Below are positions 45,831 through 56,435 of a stretch of DNA of 64,000 nt, piece after piece. The stretch comes from Myroides phaeus (GTDB lineage Bacteria; Bacteroidota; Bacteroidia; Flavobacteriales; Flavobacteriaceae), in contig NZ_FNDQ01000007.1 in assembly GCF_900099675.1 (NCBI RefSeq), positions 51,268-115,267 of the forward strand, written 5' to 3'. The translations under genes and the position numbers were made by a program. Each line of letters opens with the position of its first letter. Within the stretch, counting starts at the first letter, position 1. The notes below the pieces were generated by a model. That model was not told the DNA's origin. It did not search any database and saw only the letters and a list, made by a program, of their open reading frames with translations.

Positions 45831-48800
45831 ATGAAAAACAAAACTACTTTTCTTCTTTGGAAGAGGTTAATAATATTTTTAGTACTGCTCGTACCACTGA
45901 CGTATGGGTATGGACAGGAGAGGGTTTATGCTACAAAAATGATGTCTTCAAGCAATGTCAGTAATAGTAATAATGCTGTAGACGGAGATTTAAGCACAAA
46001 AGCTGTTTTAAGTAAAGGAGGTATTGCTGGAACTGGAAGTAGTAGCTTGGAAATAGGATTTACACAATCTGTTCCTGCTAATAAGATCGTTTTTATAAAA
46101 ATAGGAGTCTCTGAAAAACAGTTTTTGACAGGATTACTAGGAAGTACTTTAGGTGGTATACTTGATGGTGTAGTCTCAGGATTAATTGGAAATCAGGTGT
46201 TTGATATCGTAGCAAAAAACGGTTCAAATGTAGTTTATAGAGGTGCTTCAGATAAAATTTTTGAGAAAGAAAGTAAGTTAAGTGTGATTCAAGATGACAA
46301 AGGAGACTTTTTATTGTCAGTTAATATTGATAGTTCGATTACTTCTATTCATATCACTAATTCGAATAAAGCACTACTTCCTTTTAAAGGAGGGGAATTT
46401 GATGTTTATGGAGCTTTTTATGAAAATAGTACAGCAGCAGATTGTGGTAAACCCGTTGGTACATCTTATGATGCTATAGGTATTGACATCTCATTATTAA
46501 AGGGGTTTACAGATAATAAATATCACTTAGCTATTGATAGTAATGCGGCTACTTATTCTGTTTTAAAGTCGGGAGGAGTATTAAGTGTTGGTGTAGGTGG
46601 TCATTTATCACAATATTTTAATTTCCCAACTACTTCAGCAGCAGATGCTACATTCAATATAAAGATTGGAGCAAATAAAGGTCTCTTAGATTTGAATGTG
46701 ATTAATGCCTTAGAAGTAAGAGCTTATAACAAGAATCAGTTGGTGTATAATCGCTCTTTGAGTGGTGGTTTATTAAATGGTACTGAGTTACTTACATTGC
46801 TTAACGGAAAAGAGCCTTCTATATTGACGTTTGCGCCAGGGAAAGCATTTGACAAAGTTGAGTTGCGCATTAATACAGCTATTGGCGTGGAATTAGCTAA
46901 TGATGGTTTGCATATTTATGACGTTGAAAGATATGATGGTAAAACATGTGTTAATCCGCAAGTAGTTGTACCTACACCAACAGCTGTGCCTTTTGAAACG
47001 GCAAGTTGTGCTACGTCAATTATAGATTTTGAAAACGTTGATTTTGCAACAAATGCCATAGATGGTAATAATGAAACGTATGCTTCACTAATTGCAAGTG
47101 CGGGCTCTTTACTTTCGTCTTTACCTGCACATGGTATGATTCAAATGGGGTATGATACTACTGTGCCTGCTTATACAACTTCTTATATCCGCATTGATTC
47201 GCAAGATGAGGTGTTAGAGAAATTGTTAGGTGGTACTTTAGGTAAGGCATTAGATGCTGTAGTAGGTGCTTTAATTGGTGATTCTTATTTTGAAGTGGAG
47301 GCATATAACGGTAGTACATCAGTTGCTAAAACGACAAGTCAGAATGGTTTTGCTGGAACTACGGGAGGTAAAATGACGGTAGTACAAGATAAAATGGGTA
47401 GATACTACTTAGCTGTTACTCCTAATTCATCTTATAATAGTATAAAGGTTACAAATAAAGTGTCGAGTATTCCAAATGGAGAAACGCGTACTTTAAAAGT
47501 ATATAATATGTGTCGTGAGATAGGTACTGATGCGTGTTTTGCACCACAGTTTACTTCTTATGACCAAAAGGGTGTTACTTTAAGTTTAGGTAAATTAGGT
47601 GAGGCTGGAGCAAAAGATCCATATAAAGCAATTAGCGATAACTCATCTGAGTATTCTGAGATTAGTACAGGGCTTATAACGCTTGGTGGTTCTGTAGGAC
47701 AGATGGTTTATTTTAATACGCCTTCTCAAATTGGTGATGAACTTCAAGTGCGCTTACAATTAGATCCTACGTCTTTGGCGAGTATTAACTTAATTGGAAG
47801 TTATAAGGTTAAAACGTATTTAGGAGATAAAGAGCAAGAAACATTTGGACTGCAACAAGGATTAGTAAACAACCTTGATTTATTGAGTTTGTTTAAGTCA
47901 GGGGGAATTCAAACACTAAAATTTGACACAAGAAAAACATTTGATAGGGTAGAGATAAATGCCTTTGCTGGGGTTAATGTGTCTGTAACTCCTGCTATTA
48001 GATTATATGGGGTGAAAAGAGTGAATGATGCTTGTTCGGTTACTACGGGGGTATCGCCTTTTATTTCGCCAGTTTGTGCTACTACTTTAATAGGAGCTGA
48101 AAATGCAAATGACATCAATAACTTGTTTGATGGGAATTTTGATTCGTACACGACACTTCAATCTGGGGCTGGTATTTTATTAGGATTAGGAAAAAAGGAA
48201 GGGTATGTAGAATTGGGATATGAAAATTCGGTAAAGGCTAATGTTACTTCGTATGTAAGAATTGATTTTGAAAGTGATAAGTTAAAAGCTTTACTGGGCG
48301 GTAGTTTAGGTAATGTTGTAGGAGGTTTATTGAATAATGTTTTATTAGGAGATCACTATTTTAAAGTAGAGGTAAAGGATTCTAAAGGAAGAACGGTTTT
48401 AGAAGAAGGAAGTCAGGCTGTAACATCTTCATTTAAAAATGGAAAAATTAGAGTTATAGTTGATGCTTTAGGGCGTACGTATTTAGCAATTACACCTTCT
48501 AAAGAATATAAGTCAATTAAAATTACGGATGTTTCTAAAGCATTGGTTGGTGCTACTGCTGCTCCAAATTCAATGAATGTGTACGGAATGTGTTATGAAA
48601 CAGGAAGTGATACTTGTGCGCCTGCTTTTGCAACTTCTTATGAATATGATGGTCTTAGTTTATCAGTGAATGATTTAGGAAAGGCTGGTGTTACAAATCC
48701 GGAATGGGCTATTAATGAAAATACAACTAATTTCTCTCAAATCAGTTTAGGGACATTGGGAGTTGGTGCTTCAGTAAAACAGTTTATTTATTTCAATACA

Positions 48801-51800
48801 CTTTCTGTGCCTAATGACGTAACTAAAATACGCTTAAAAGTAGGTCAGGGTGGGGTAACTGTTCCTTTGTTAGAAAGCTTAGAAATTATTGCTTACAACG
48901 GGGATGCGAAAGTAGCAACCTTGGATTGGAAAAATGGATTAGTAGAAGGAGTTGATGTGTTAAACTTGATTAAGGCTGGAAACGTTCTTGATATTCCATT
49001 TAAAGTAGCTGGTCGTTATGATCGTATTTCAGTTGGAATTAAAAACGTGTTAAACGTTGGTGTTTTCCCTCCTGTTGAATTGTACGGTGTAACGCGTAGC
49101 TGTTCTGTGTATGCATCTTCTGATGTAGTAAGCTGGAAGTCTTATAAAGTTGATGGTAATTCAAAGACGACTACTGTAAAGGGTGGAGAAATGGTTGAAT
49201 ATACAATCCACGTAAAAAATAATGGATCAGCTTCATTGCTTGGGTTTACGGTTAATGATGAACTTCCAAAAGGACTGACTTACGTAAGTGGAGGAGATTT
49301 TTACAATGGAAAGGTTCACTTTACAAGTGATGTGGAACTGAAAACAGGAAAAATGACTTCTTTTTCTTTTATCGCTAAAGTAAATGACAATTTAGAAGGA
49401 ATTGATGTTATTAAAAATATTGCTGTGGTTAGAGTTAACCAGACAGGAGAAGAGATTCCTTCATTTCCGCCAACAGATAATAATAAACCAACTACACCTG
49501 ATACAACAAAGAAACCAGGTACTGAGATTGGGGTAACACCAAATTACGATGTTGCAATTACTAAGACAGGAAGTAGTAATGGAGCAAATAGCAATCAGGC
49601 TTTGGTTGGCGATGAATTGACATATTTAATTACGGTAAAAAATACAGGTAATAAAGACTTAAAGTCGTTTGTGATTCAAGATGTAATTAGCGAGGCTGTA
49701 CCTGCTGTAATAGAGATTATTGACAATGGTGGTGGTATAGTAGATGACAATAAAATTACATACAAAATAGGGGTACTTAAAGTAGGTGAGTCGATTGACT
49801 TTACGTTAAAGACGAAAGTTAAGAATGCTCCTTCAGCGAATGAAGTAGTGAATAAGGCAGTAGTTACTTATAAGAATACTCAAGGAGTAGAAGAATCAAA
49901 AGAAGTTGAGTATAAGTTGTCTACGAATTGTAAACCAATTGATAAGAGTTCTATAACTACTTCAACTATTCTAAAAGTTTGTTATGGTGAAGTTGTAGAG
50001 TTAAAAGCTAAGTTATATGGACGTGGGAAACCAAAATTAGATAACCCAATTTTCAAATGGTATAAGACGAAAGACAGAACAGATGTACCACAAATAGGAT
50101 CATCTATTACTGTTACTGCTTTAGCTGATACAACTTACTATGTAACCGTAGAGGACTTTGGATATTGTTTCCAAGGGGATGCTGCTGAAGTGAAAGTAGA
50201 ATTAGATTCTATGCCAGCAAAACCAACTGTAAACGGAAAAAGTGAGGTGATTTGTTCAGGCGACGAGAGAATTTTAACAGTAAATGAGGAAGCTAATTTT
50301 TATCAATGGTATTTGAATGGCGTTGCAATTGAGGGTAATGTAGATAAAAATGCAACTAAAGAAGAGCAAGAGCAAGAAGCGAAAAGAGGAAAAGAAAAAA
50401 CTTTTATAGCTGATCAGCCTGGGGTTTATACAGTGCGTATTAAGACTGATCAAAAATGTTTTTCTGAACCATCTGATCCGATTGTTATAGAATATAATCC
50501 AGTGCCAGAATTAGAAATAGAAGGAGGAAATAGGAGAGGATTAAAGTTTGTTCCTGAAAGCAAAACACCAGTTTCTATCAAATTACCAGTAGTATATACA
50601 AATGGTTCAAATGTAGTGTGGAATGACCATACTGGTAAAAAGTTAAAAACAGGTGATATAGTTGAATTTACAGCTCCTGGTATTTACACCTTAACAGTAT
50701 CAAGTGAGTCAAGTAATGGTTGTGCAACTTTTGAAAGTTTGGTTGTAAACGTATGGGATAGTTCAGTTTGTCCTCCATTAACAGAGCGTGTATATGCTAC
50801 GGGAGTTGGTAAATGGCAAACGACTTCATATACGACTTTAGGTGGTTTTGTGGCAGGTAAAGAAAATGCAACAGACACAGATCCAACCACACACTCTACT
50901 ATTTCTACGACTGTAGCTTTACTTGGATTAGGGACTACTTGGCAGAATATTTATTTTGATGGAGATCAACCTGTTCCAGCAGGTACGCCAGTTACTATTA
51001 AGTTAGGTAAGGAGTATAGCGGATTGGTATTGGCAGGAGGAATGTCGGTTGTAGGGCTTGATGCAAATGGTAAGAGAATTGGAGCTATTAAACCAGTTGC
51101 AGGAGGAGTACTTGATTTATTAGCTTCTGACAACGTATTTGAATACACATTTGTTCCTTCTGATAAGAATGGAGCTCAAGCGTATCACGGGGTTCAAATT
51201 TCCTTAGGTGCTTTAGTTGGGGTAGCTCAATTGGCAAAAGTATATGGAGTGTACTACGAGAAGCGAGTAGATGCTTTTAGCCCTGGATATTGTGCTCCTG
51301 TTACAACAGGTGTTCACGAATCTGTGTTAGACGTGCTTCACGGAGTACAAGATATCGGTTTAGGAGTAGCAAGTGCTACGGCTTCTGTTTCTCATGCGTG
51401 GAATGCTGTTGATGATGATTTAGAAACGTATGCAATGATTTCAAGAGGGGTAGCTGTAGCCAATATGGCAAGTTTAACCGTAGTGTTTAAACAACAAGCT
51501 GTACCTGGTGATAAGCTACATATCATTACAGAAGTACCAGGTAACCCTGTATTGAGTTTAGAGTTGATTAAAGGATATAAAATCCAACGTTACCTCGGAG
51601 ATCAAAAGGTAGGTGAAGAAATTGATGGTACGGGAGGAGTAAAAGTAATTGACTTAAAACTATTAGGGATTGGTTACAAGAACAAATTTAAAATGATCAT
51701 TGATGAGGTTGATGAGCCGTTTGATAGGGTTAAGATCTCATATGGTAGTATCGTTGGGGTTTTAGGAAACTTCACAAAAGTGTATGAGGTGAGTATCGCT

Positions 51801-52160
51801 CCAAAGATTGACTTGGGAAGTAATTTCGACATTGAAAAAGATACAAAGGACATCTGTAATAGTGGTGTGTTAGAAATTTTGCCAAGTGACGCTTGTAGTA
51901 CTTACAAGATTTTTACCCAAGAAAAAGGCGGGGATGAACTTACGGATTTAGGTGAAAATAAATTTAAAATGCCAGGTAAGATTACGCCTATTGAAGAGGT
52001 AGATGATGATGGAAAACCTACTGGAGTATTGTATGAGGTAATATTTGTACAGACGTATAGAAATGGTTGCTTAGTAGGTAGAAGAATACCTATTAAGGTA
52101 AAAACAAAAAACTGTTCAGTTAAATCAAACTTGAACGTAACGCATAAAATTAAAATATAA
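45831..52160 (+). CDS. Giant secreted surface protein with discoidin-like and DUF11 modules
   Basis: A 2109-residue exported protein. Signal peptide: MKNKTTFLLWKRLIIFLVLL then VPLTYGYGQ. Modules with the pattern N(A/L)(V/I/F)DG(D/N)xxT(Y/K)A, as in discoidin-like (F5/8 C) lectin folds, start near residues 43, 406, 760, 1678 and 1856; the first three each have a YLAxTPxxxYxSIKxT strand set. Two DUF11-type adhesin repeats lie at about 1096-1210 and 1237-1366 (GGEMVEYTIHVKNNGSASL, GDELTYLITVKNTGNKDLKS), followed by Ig-like segments. The C-terminus lacks a sorting domain I recognise. I chose ATG 45831 because the signal peptide starts there. It heads a same-strand run of genes ending in PorP/SprF and OmpA genes. 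Confidence 0.88.
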   Translation: MKNKTTFLLWKRLIIFLVLLVPLTYGYGQERVYATKMMSSSNVSNSNNAVDGDLSTKAVLSKGGIAGTGSSSLEIGFTQSVPANKIVFIKIGVSEKQFLTGLLGSTLGGILDGVVSGLIGNQVFDIVAKNGSNVVYRGASDKIFEKESKLSVIQDDKGDFLLSVNIDSSITSIHITNSNKALLPFKGGEFDVYGAFYENSTAADCGKPVGTSYDAIGIDISLLKGFTDNKYHLAIDSNAATYSVLKSGGVLSVGVGGHLSQYFNFPTTSAADATFNIKIGANKGLLDLNVINALEVRAYNKNQLVYNRSLSGGLLNGTELLTLLNGKEPSILTFAPGKAFDKVELRINTAIGVELANDGLHIYDVERYDGKTCVNPQVVVPTPTAVPFETASCATSIIDFENVDFATNAIDGNNETYASLIASAGSLLSSLPAHGMIQMGYDTTVPAYTTSYIRIDSQDEVLEKLLGGTLGKALDAVVGALIGDSYFEVEAYNGSTSVAKTTSQNGFAGTTGGKMTVVQDKMGRYYLAVTPNSSYNSIKVTNKVSSIPNGETRTLKVYNMCREIGTDACFAPQFTSYDQKGVTLSLGKLGEAGAKDPYKAISDNSSEYSEISTGLITLGGSVGQMVYFNTPSQIGDELQVRLQLDPTSLASINLIGSYKVKTYLGDKEQETFGLQQGLVNNLDLLSLFKSGGIQTLKFDTRKTFDRVEINAFAGVNVSVTPAIRLYGVKRVNDACSVTTGVSPFISPVCATTLIGAENANDINNLFDGNFDSYTTLQSGAGILLGLGKKEGYVELGYENSVKANVTSYVRIDFESDKLKALLGGSLGNVVGGLLNNVLLGDHYFKVEVKDSKGRTVLEEGSQAVTSSFKNGKIRVIVDALGRTYLAITPSKEYKSIKITDVSKALVGATAAPNSMNVYGMCYETGSDTCAPAFATSYEYDGLSLSVNDLGKAGVTNPEWAINENTTNFSQISLGTLGVGASVKQFIYFNTLSVPNDVTKIRLKVGQGGVTVPLLESLEIIAYNGDAKVATLDWKNGLVEGVDVLNLIKAGNVLDIPFKVAGRYDRISVGIKNVLNVGVFPPVELYGVTRSCSVYASSDVVSWKSYKVDGNSKTTTVKGGEMVEYTIHVKNNGSASLLGFTVNDELPKGLTYVSGGDFYNGKVHFTSDVELKTGKMTSFSFIAKVNDNLEGIDVIKNIAVVRVNQTGEEIPSFPPTDNNKPTTPDTTKKPGTEIGVTPNYDVAITKTGSSNGANSNQALVGDELTYLITVKNTGNKDLKSFVIQDVISEAVPAVIEIIDNGGGIVDDNKITYKIGVLKVGESIDFTLKTKVKNAPSANEVVNKAVVTYKNTQGVEESKEVEYKLSTNCKPIDKSSITTSTILKVCYGEVVELKAKLYGRGKPKLDNPIFKWYKTKDRTDVPQIGSSITVTALADTTYYVTVEDFGYCFQGDAAEVKVELDSMPAKPTVNGKSEVICSGDERILTVNEEANFYQWYLNGVAIEGNVDKNATKEEQEQEAKRGKEKTFIADQPGVYTVRIKTDQKCFSEPSDPIVIEYNPVPELEIEGGNRRGLKFVPESKTPVSIKLPVVYTNGSNVVWNDHTGKKLKTGDIVEFTAPGIYTLTVSSESSNGCATFESLVVNVWDSSVCPPLTERVYATGVGKWQTTSYTTLGGFVAGKENATDTDPTTHSTISTTVALLGLGTTWQNIYFDGDQPVPAGTPVTIKLGKEYSGLVLAGGMSVVGLDANGKRIGAIKPVAGGVLDLLASDNVFEYTFVPSDKNGAQAYHGVQISLGALVGVAQLAKVYGVYYEKRVDAFSPGYCAPVTTGVHESVLDVLHGVQDIGLGVASATASVSHAWNAVDDDLETYAMISRGVAVANMASLTVVFKQQAVPGDKLHIITEVPGNPVLSLELIKGYKIQRYLGDQKVGEEIDGTGGVKVIDLKLLGIGYKNKFKMIIDEVDEPFDRVKISYGSIVGVLGNFTKVYEVSIAPKIDLGSNFDIEKDTKDICNSGVLEILPSDACSTYKIFTQEKGGDELTDLGENKFKMPGKITPIEEVDDDGKPTGVLYEVIFVQTYRNGCLVGRRIPIKVKTKNCSVKSNLNVTHKIKI

Positions 52161-52195
52161 ACAACAATAGTAATAACACAAACACTTTATTAGAC

Positions 52196-54418
52196 ATGAA
52201 AAAAATTACGTTAATCGCAGCATTGTTAGGATCAGTTTATTTCGCTAACGCACAGGTAGGTATCGGAACACCTGATCCTGCTGTTTCAGCTGAACTTGAG
52301 ATTTTCTCTACCACTAAAGGTTTATTGATTCCGAGAGTTAAATTGACAGACATAAAAATTTATAAACCAATTATAGGAGAGCAAGTAGAAAGTCTTTTGG
52401 TTTACAATATAAATGAAGTAAAAGATGCAACAGATGATAAAATAATAGCATTACCTAAAGGTTTCTACTACTGGGATGGTGCTAAATGGAATAGAATAGT
52501 TAGTAAATCAGAGTTAGATAAAGCAATTGAAAATTTAGGTGATAACATTACTAAGATTGGAGCTGACGTAACTAACCTTAAAAACTTGATTAACTATATC
52601 GTTCCTACTAACCCAGGGAATGTAGATAGCGATGGTAAACCAGTAGTAGTAGAAAGTCATAGTACAATTGTATATGATCCTAAGACTGGAGAAATGTCTT
52701 ATGTAACTTATGAGGGTGGTAAATATGTAACAAAAGCGATCAACTTAACGAATATGATTCGCGGAATTGAGACAAATACTTTCTTTATTGATTTTATAGA
52801 TAATAATAGTAAAGTAACAGGCTATGTATATTTTAATGAAGCTACAATTACAAAGGCAATTGAAGATGCATTAAAAATAGATCCTAAGGCTACTGAAGCT
52901 GATATTATCAATGGATTAAATGCAAAAACACCAGGTGCTATTACAATTGAAGTAAAAGGAGTTGTTGTAAATAACATCAAAGAGATTTTAGAGTCTAACC
53001 CTAATATTACTATACAAGTTGATGGTAAGGATAAAACGTTTACTACAGTAGAAGAGTATTTACAATACATCACACAGTTCTCTGAAGGAAATGTTATCTA
53101 TACACAAATTGAAGATCCTAATGATGCAAATAAGAAAATTTGGGCATTCCAATATTATGATGCAACTACAAAGGAGTATAAAACAATTAACTTAAATGAT
53201 TTAGTAAAAGGAGCTGAGACTAAAACATTTATTAGAAAAATTGAAGAAAAAGGAAAAGCAAACAAATTTGTTTATTTCTCTGAGCAAACAATCATTGATT
53301 GGTTAGCAGCTGATAAAGCAAATACAGTAGATAATATTCCAAATGATGCTCCGGGCGCAGTAACTGTTGATATTATGAAAGAATTGACTACGAATATTGA
53401 GCAATTTTTTACTGAGAAAACGACTGTTTTAAAGGAAGGTTCTACAACAGAATATCACACAGTACAAGAGTTGATAGAGAATATTTCTAAGAATGTATCG
53501 GGGAATGTTATCTATAAAGAGATTGAGGTTGATAAAGATCCAAGTGACCCAAGTCAAGGAAAAGAAAAAGTTTGGGTATTCCAATATTATGATGCAGCTA
53601 CAAATGAGTATAAAACGATTAACTTAAATGATTTAGTAAAGGGAGCTGAGACTAAAACAACAATTACAAGAACTGAATCTAAAGCGGACAAATCGTTAGA
53701 AGCTTATGCTAAAGTAAATGCGCCAGTAGATAAAGACGTTAAAAAAGGAGAGATCTTCTATAAATACGACAATGAAGCAGGGCAGCCTGATTATATCAAT
53801 ATGACAGGAGATATTCTATTGTCTATTGAGAATAATGAGAAAATTAAAAACGCAATCACAAATGTATTAAACGCTGGTGGTAACGTGTATTATGGTGACC
53901 ACGATGGTGATGAGAAAGATACAGCTGTAACTGATAAAACGCCACATGTTTTTTACCATGTTGTTTATAATGATAAAACTAATAAATATGAAAATAAGGA
54001 GATTGACTTACCTCTTTCTATGTTAACTAAGGTGATTAACAAGCATAAAGATGTTGTTAAAAAAGCTTTAGGAGATAATATTACAAATGCAGGAGATATT
54101 GTTTTTACAGGAAATGTGTATAACGGTCGTTATGTGTATTTAGCTAAAGGAACAACTAAAGCAGGTAGAGAAGTTGCTGGTACTTGGGTTAATTCTGCAA
54201 GAACAACAGGGGTTGAATTAAAAAATGCTACAGCTATTCATGGCGTACTTTCAATTAAATTAATGAAAGGAGATATTGTTGTTGCTAATAGCGCTACTGA
54301 TATTGTAGTATCAGGTACTACAATAGCATTCAACATTGGTACGGCAGGACATTACATTGTAGTTCCTACAGGTGATTATGACGTAGTAGTTGAATACGCT
54401 GGTAATGAGGTGAAATAA
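52196..54418 (+). CDS. Secreted head-module surface protein with internal repeats
   Basis: 740 residues with signal peptide (MKKITLIAALLGSVYFANAQ) and the head module VGIGTPDP...ELEIFSTTKGLLIPRVKL...KGFYYWDGAKWNRIV (residues 20-105). The long middle contains two copies, 144 residues apart, of GNVIY...FQYYDA(T/A)T(K/N)EYKTINLND followed by LVKGAETKT, starting near residues 300 and 436. The end is a beta-rich domain with GTTIAFNIGTAGHYIVVPTGDYDVVVEY. Head modules of this type are common in Bacteroidota surface and fibre-like proteins. It lies 35 bases after the giant protein and before a hairpin. Confidence 0.84.
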   Translation: MKKITLIAALLGSVYFANAQVGIGTPDPAVSAELEIFSTTKGLLIPRVKLTDIKIYKPIIGEQVESLLVYNINEVKDATDDKIIALPKGFYYWDGAKWNRIVSKSELDKAIENLGDNITKIGADVTNLKNLINYIVPTNPGNVDSDGKPVVVESHSTIVYDPKTGEMSYVTYEGGKYVTKAINLTNMIRGIETNTFFIDFIDNNSKVTGYVYFNEATITKAIEDALKIDPKATEADIINGLNAKTPGAITIEVKGVVVNNIKEILESNPNITIQVDGKDKTFTTVEEYLQYITQFSEGNVIYTQIEDPNDANKKIWAFQYYDATTKEYKTINLNDLVKGAETKTFIRKIEEKGKANKFVYFSEQTIIDWLAADKANTVDNIPNDAPGAVTVDIMKELTTNIEQFFTEKTTVLKEGSTTEYHTVQELIENISKNVSGNVIYKEIEVDKDPSDPSQGKEKVWVFQYYDAATNEYKTINLNDLVKGAETKTTITRTESKADKSLEAYAKVNAPVDKDVKKGEIFYKYDNEAGQPDYINMTGDILLSIENNEKIKNAITNVLNAGGNVYYGDHDGDEKDTAVTDKTPHVFYHVVYNDKTNKYENKEIDLPLSMLTKVINKHKDVVKKALGDNITNAGDIVFTGNVYNGRYVYLAKGTTKAGREVAGTWVNSARTTGVELKNATAIHGVLSIKLMKGDIVVANSATDIVVSGTTIAFNIGTAGHYIVVPTGDYDVVVEYAGNEVK

Positions 54419-54462
54419 CCTTAATGACAACTTCAAACTCAAAACAACAAGATAATTAAAAA

Positions 54463-54494
54463 AAGGAAGTACAACTCACCACTTGTACTTCCTT
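54463..54494 (+). terminator. Hairpin between surface-protein genes (attenuator-like)
   Basis: AAGGAAGTACAA...TTGTACTTCCTT is a perfect 12-bp stem with a short loop but no following T run, so it may reduce rather than end transcription, or stabilise the upstream mRNA. Confidence 0.55.
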
Positions 54495-54517
54495 ACACTT
54501 AAACTCAAAATGACATT

Positions 54518-55159
54518 ATGAAAAAAATATATTTAGGATTTGCATTTACTTTACTAACGACTTTAGGATTTGCACAAACTAAAATTGGAGTGGCGGGAGC
54601 TAATAATACTCCAGATGTTAATGCAAATGCAATTTTAGAGTTAGATGCTGCTGATAAAGGTCTTTTATTACCTCGTTTAGCATTAGAAAAAACAACAGAC
54701 GCTACACCTTTAAACGAACACGTAGCAGGTATGACTGTTTATAATACCAGTAAAGTTAATGATGTAGTGCCTGGGTTTTATTATAATGATGGTACGAAGT
54801 GGCAACAAATGGTAACAACAGATAACAAGGCTGTGAAATTTTTCTATATGCCTTCTATTGTTTTTGACACGTCAACAGTAACGGCTAATAATACAAAAGA
54901 AGAGAAAAACTTATATGCTGAGTACACAAAGCAGTTTGGTTTAGAAGGGAATGCTGTAGGAAGTACAGGTGCTCCTATGGCAGATAAAGGAGGTATTCCT
55001 CATTTCCCAAACGCAACGGATTTGTACTATTATGTAACTGATTACGATAATACAATATTTGATGACATCGTAATTGATGAGAATGGTAAAATGACGTATA
55101 AAGTTATTGGTACGGGGAGTGCTTATTCAATTATGAACATCGTGTTTGTAGTAAAATAG
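54518..55159 (+). CDS. Secreted head-module protein
   Basis: 213 residues: signal peptide (MKKIYLGFAFTLLTTLGFAQ), then a head module TKIGVAGANNTPDVNANAIL, ELDAADKGLLLPRLALEKTT, GMTVYNTSKVNDVVPGFYYN and DGTKWQQM. This parallels the module of the preceding protein. The last ~110 residues form a separate domain, with FFYMPSIVFDTST and NATDLYYYVTDYDNTIFDD, whose family I do not recognise. It lies 24 bases after the hairpin and 19 bases before the next gene. Likely displayed at the surface with its neighbours; function unknown. Confidence 0.8.
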   Translation: MKKIYLGFAFTLLTTLGFAQTKIGVAGANNTPDVNANAILELDAADKGLLLPRLALEKTTDATPLNEHVAGMTVYNTSKVNDVVPGFYYNDGTKWQQMVTTDNKAVKFFYMPSIVFDTSTVTANNTKEEKNLYAEYTKQFGLEGNAVGSTGAPMADKGGIPHFPNATDLYYYVTDYDNTIFDDIVIDENGKMTYKVIGTGSAYSIMNIVFVVK

Positions 55160-55178
55160 TGAACTATAAAAGAGCGAC

Positions 55179-56435
55179 ATGATGAAAATTAATTACAACA
55201 CACTCTTAGTAGTTCTATCTCTTACTCCGTTAGGTACGATGGCGCAAACAGTGAATAAAGGGCAGCTATATGTAAAGGCTGGTTCACTGCTTTCTACGCA
55301 TTATACTTTTGAAAATAAGGCTAAAGCGGATTTTAAAAATAACGGAACTTTTATGGTGCATAAACACCTGACTAATGAAGGGAGTTTTGATTATATGGGG
55401 ATTACACCAGAAGGGAAAACTATTCTGATGGGTAAGACCACACAGGTAATAGTGGGTGATAGCCAGACTAAGTTTAACGATTTAGTGCTTGACAATGCTA
55501 CAGAGAAGATGGCTTTTGATATTCAAAACAATATGATTGTGGCGGGTAAGGCTGATTTTTTAAATGGTATTGGAAAGGTTGATAAAAACAAAGGAGCCGT
55601 TACTTTTTTAGATAAAGCAGAAGCTGCTAATCCATCGGATAAGAGTCACCTGGAAGGGGCTGTTGAAAAGGAGGGTAAAAGCGATTTTACTTTTCCTATT
55701 GGCGACCAAGGAATGTATCGCCCAGCGGGAACGTCAATGGTTAAGTCAAATACAGATATATTCTCTGCAGAGTATATTTACAAGGATAAGCCATTTTTTG
55801 ATGCACGTACAAAAAAGGCAGGAGTTATTCAATTAGTGGATAATATGGAGTACTGGATTATAAAAAAGAGGGACAATAAGCATGAGAATGCGATTGTTAC
55901 TTTGAGTTATGACAAGCGTACTACACCGGCTGAATTGTTGTTAGAAGCAGATAAGAACCTACGCATTGTTCGCTGGAACGAAAAGGATAAGATGTGGGTA
56001 GATGAAGGAGGAATTGTGGATGAGGCTAATCAAACAGTTACAACACCTATTGCAGTAGAAGATGTGGGGTACTTTACCTTAGCTACTGTTAAGACGGATT
56101 GGATGTTGGATGGCGAGGTTGTGATATACAACTTTGTATCTGTAAATGGTACAGGACACAATGAGTTTTTCCGCATTGATAACTTGAACAAATATCCAGA
56201 TAACCGCGTGGAAATATATAACCGTTGGGGAGTTAAAGTTTACGAAACAACGAATTATAACAGTAATGGAAATGTCTTTAAAGGCTATTCTGAGGGTAGG
56301 GTAACTATGAATAAAAATGAGAAGTTGCCATCGGGTACTTATTACTTTGTGGTAACGTATGAGTATCCGGATAAATCTACAGGGGCTTCTCGTAGAATTA
56401 AAAAAACAGGATACCTACACTTAGAATCTAATTAA
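55179..56435 (+). CDS. Surface protein with C-terminal gliding/T9SS type B sorting-like domain
   Basis: A 418-residue exported protein. Signal peptide (ending TMAQ), a beta-helix-like or autotransporter-like region with short strands (TFENKAKADFKNNGTFMVHK, NEGSFDYMGI), a region with FTFPIGDQGMYRPA, and at the end IDNLNKYPDNRVEIYNRWGV then KVYETTNY...LPSGTYYFVVTYEYPDK...KKTGYLHLE. The NRWG...GTYYF...GYLxL pattern is the CHU_C / type B C-terminal domain that directs secretion through T9SS in Bacteroidota. Its stop overlaps the SprF-like gene start by one base, a strong sign that the two are linked; such pairs commonly occur together. Confidence 0.87.
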   Translation: MMKINYNTLLVVLSLTPLGTMAQTVNKGQLYVKAGSLLSTHYTFENKAKADFKNNGTFMVHKHLTNEGSFDYMGITPEGKTILMGKTTQVIVGDSQTKFNDLVLDNATEKMAFDIQNNMIVAGKADFLNGIGKVDKNKGAVTFLDKAEAANPSDKSHLEGAVEKEGKSDFTFPIGDQGMYRPAGTSMVKSNTDIFSAEYIYKDKPFFDARTKKAGVIQLVDNMEYWIIKKRDNKHENAIVTLSYDKRTTPAELLLEADKNLRIVRWNEKDKMWVDEGGIVDEANQTVTTPIAVEDVGYFTLATVKTDWMLDGEVVIYNFVSVNGTGHNEFFRIDNLNKYPDNRVEIYNRWGVKVYETTNYNSNGNVFKGYSEGRVTMNKNEKLPSGTYYFVVTYEYPDKSTGASRRIKKTGYLHLESN

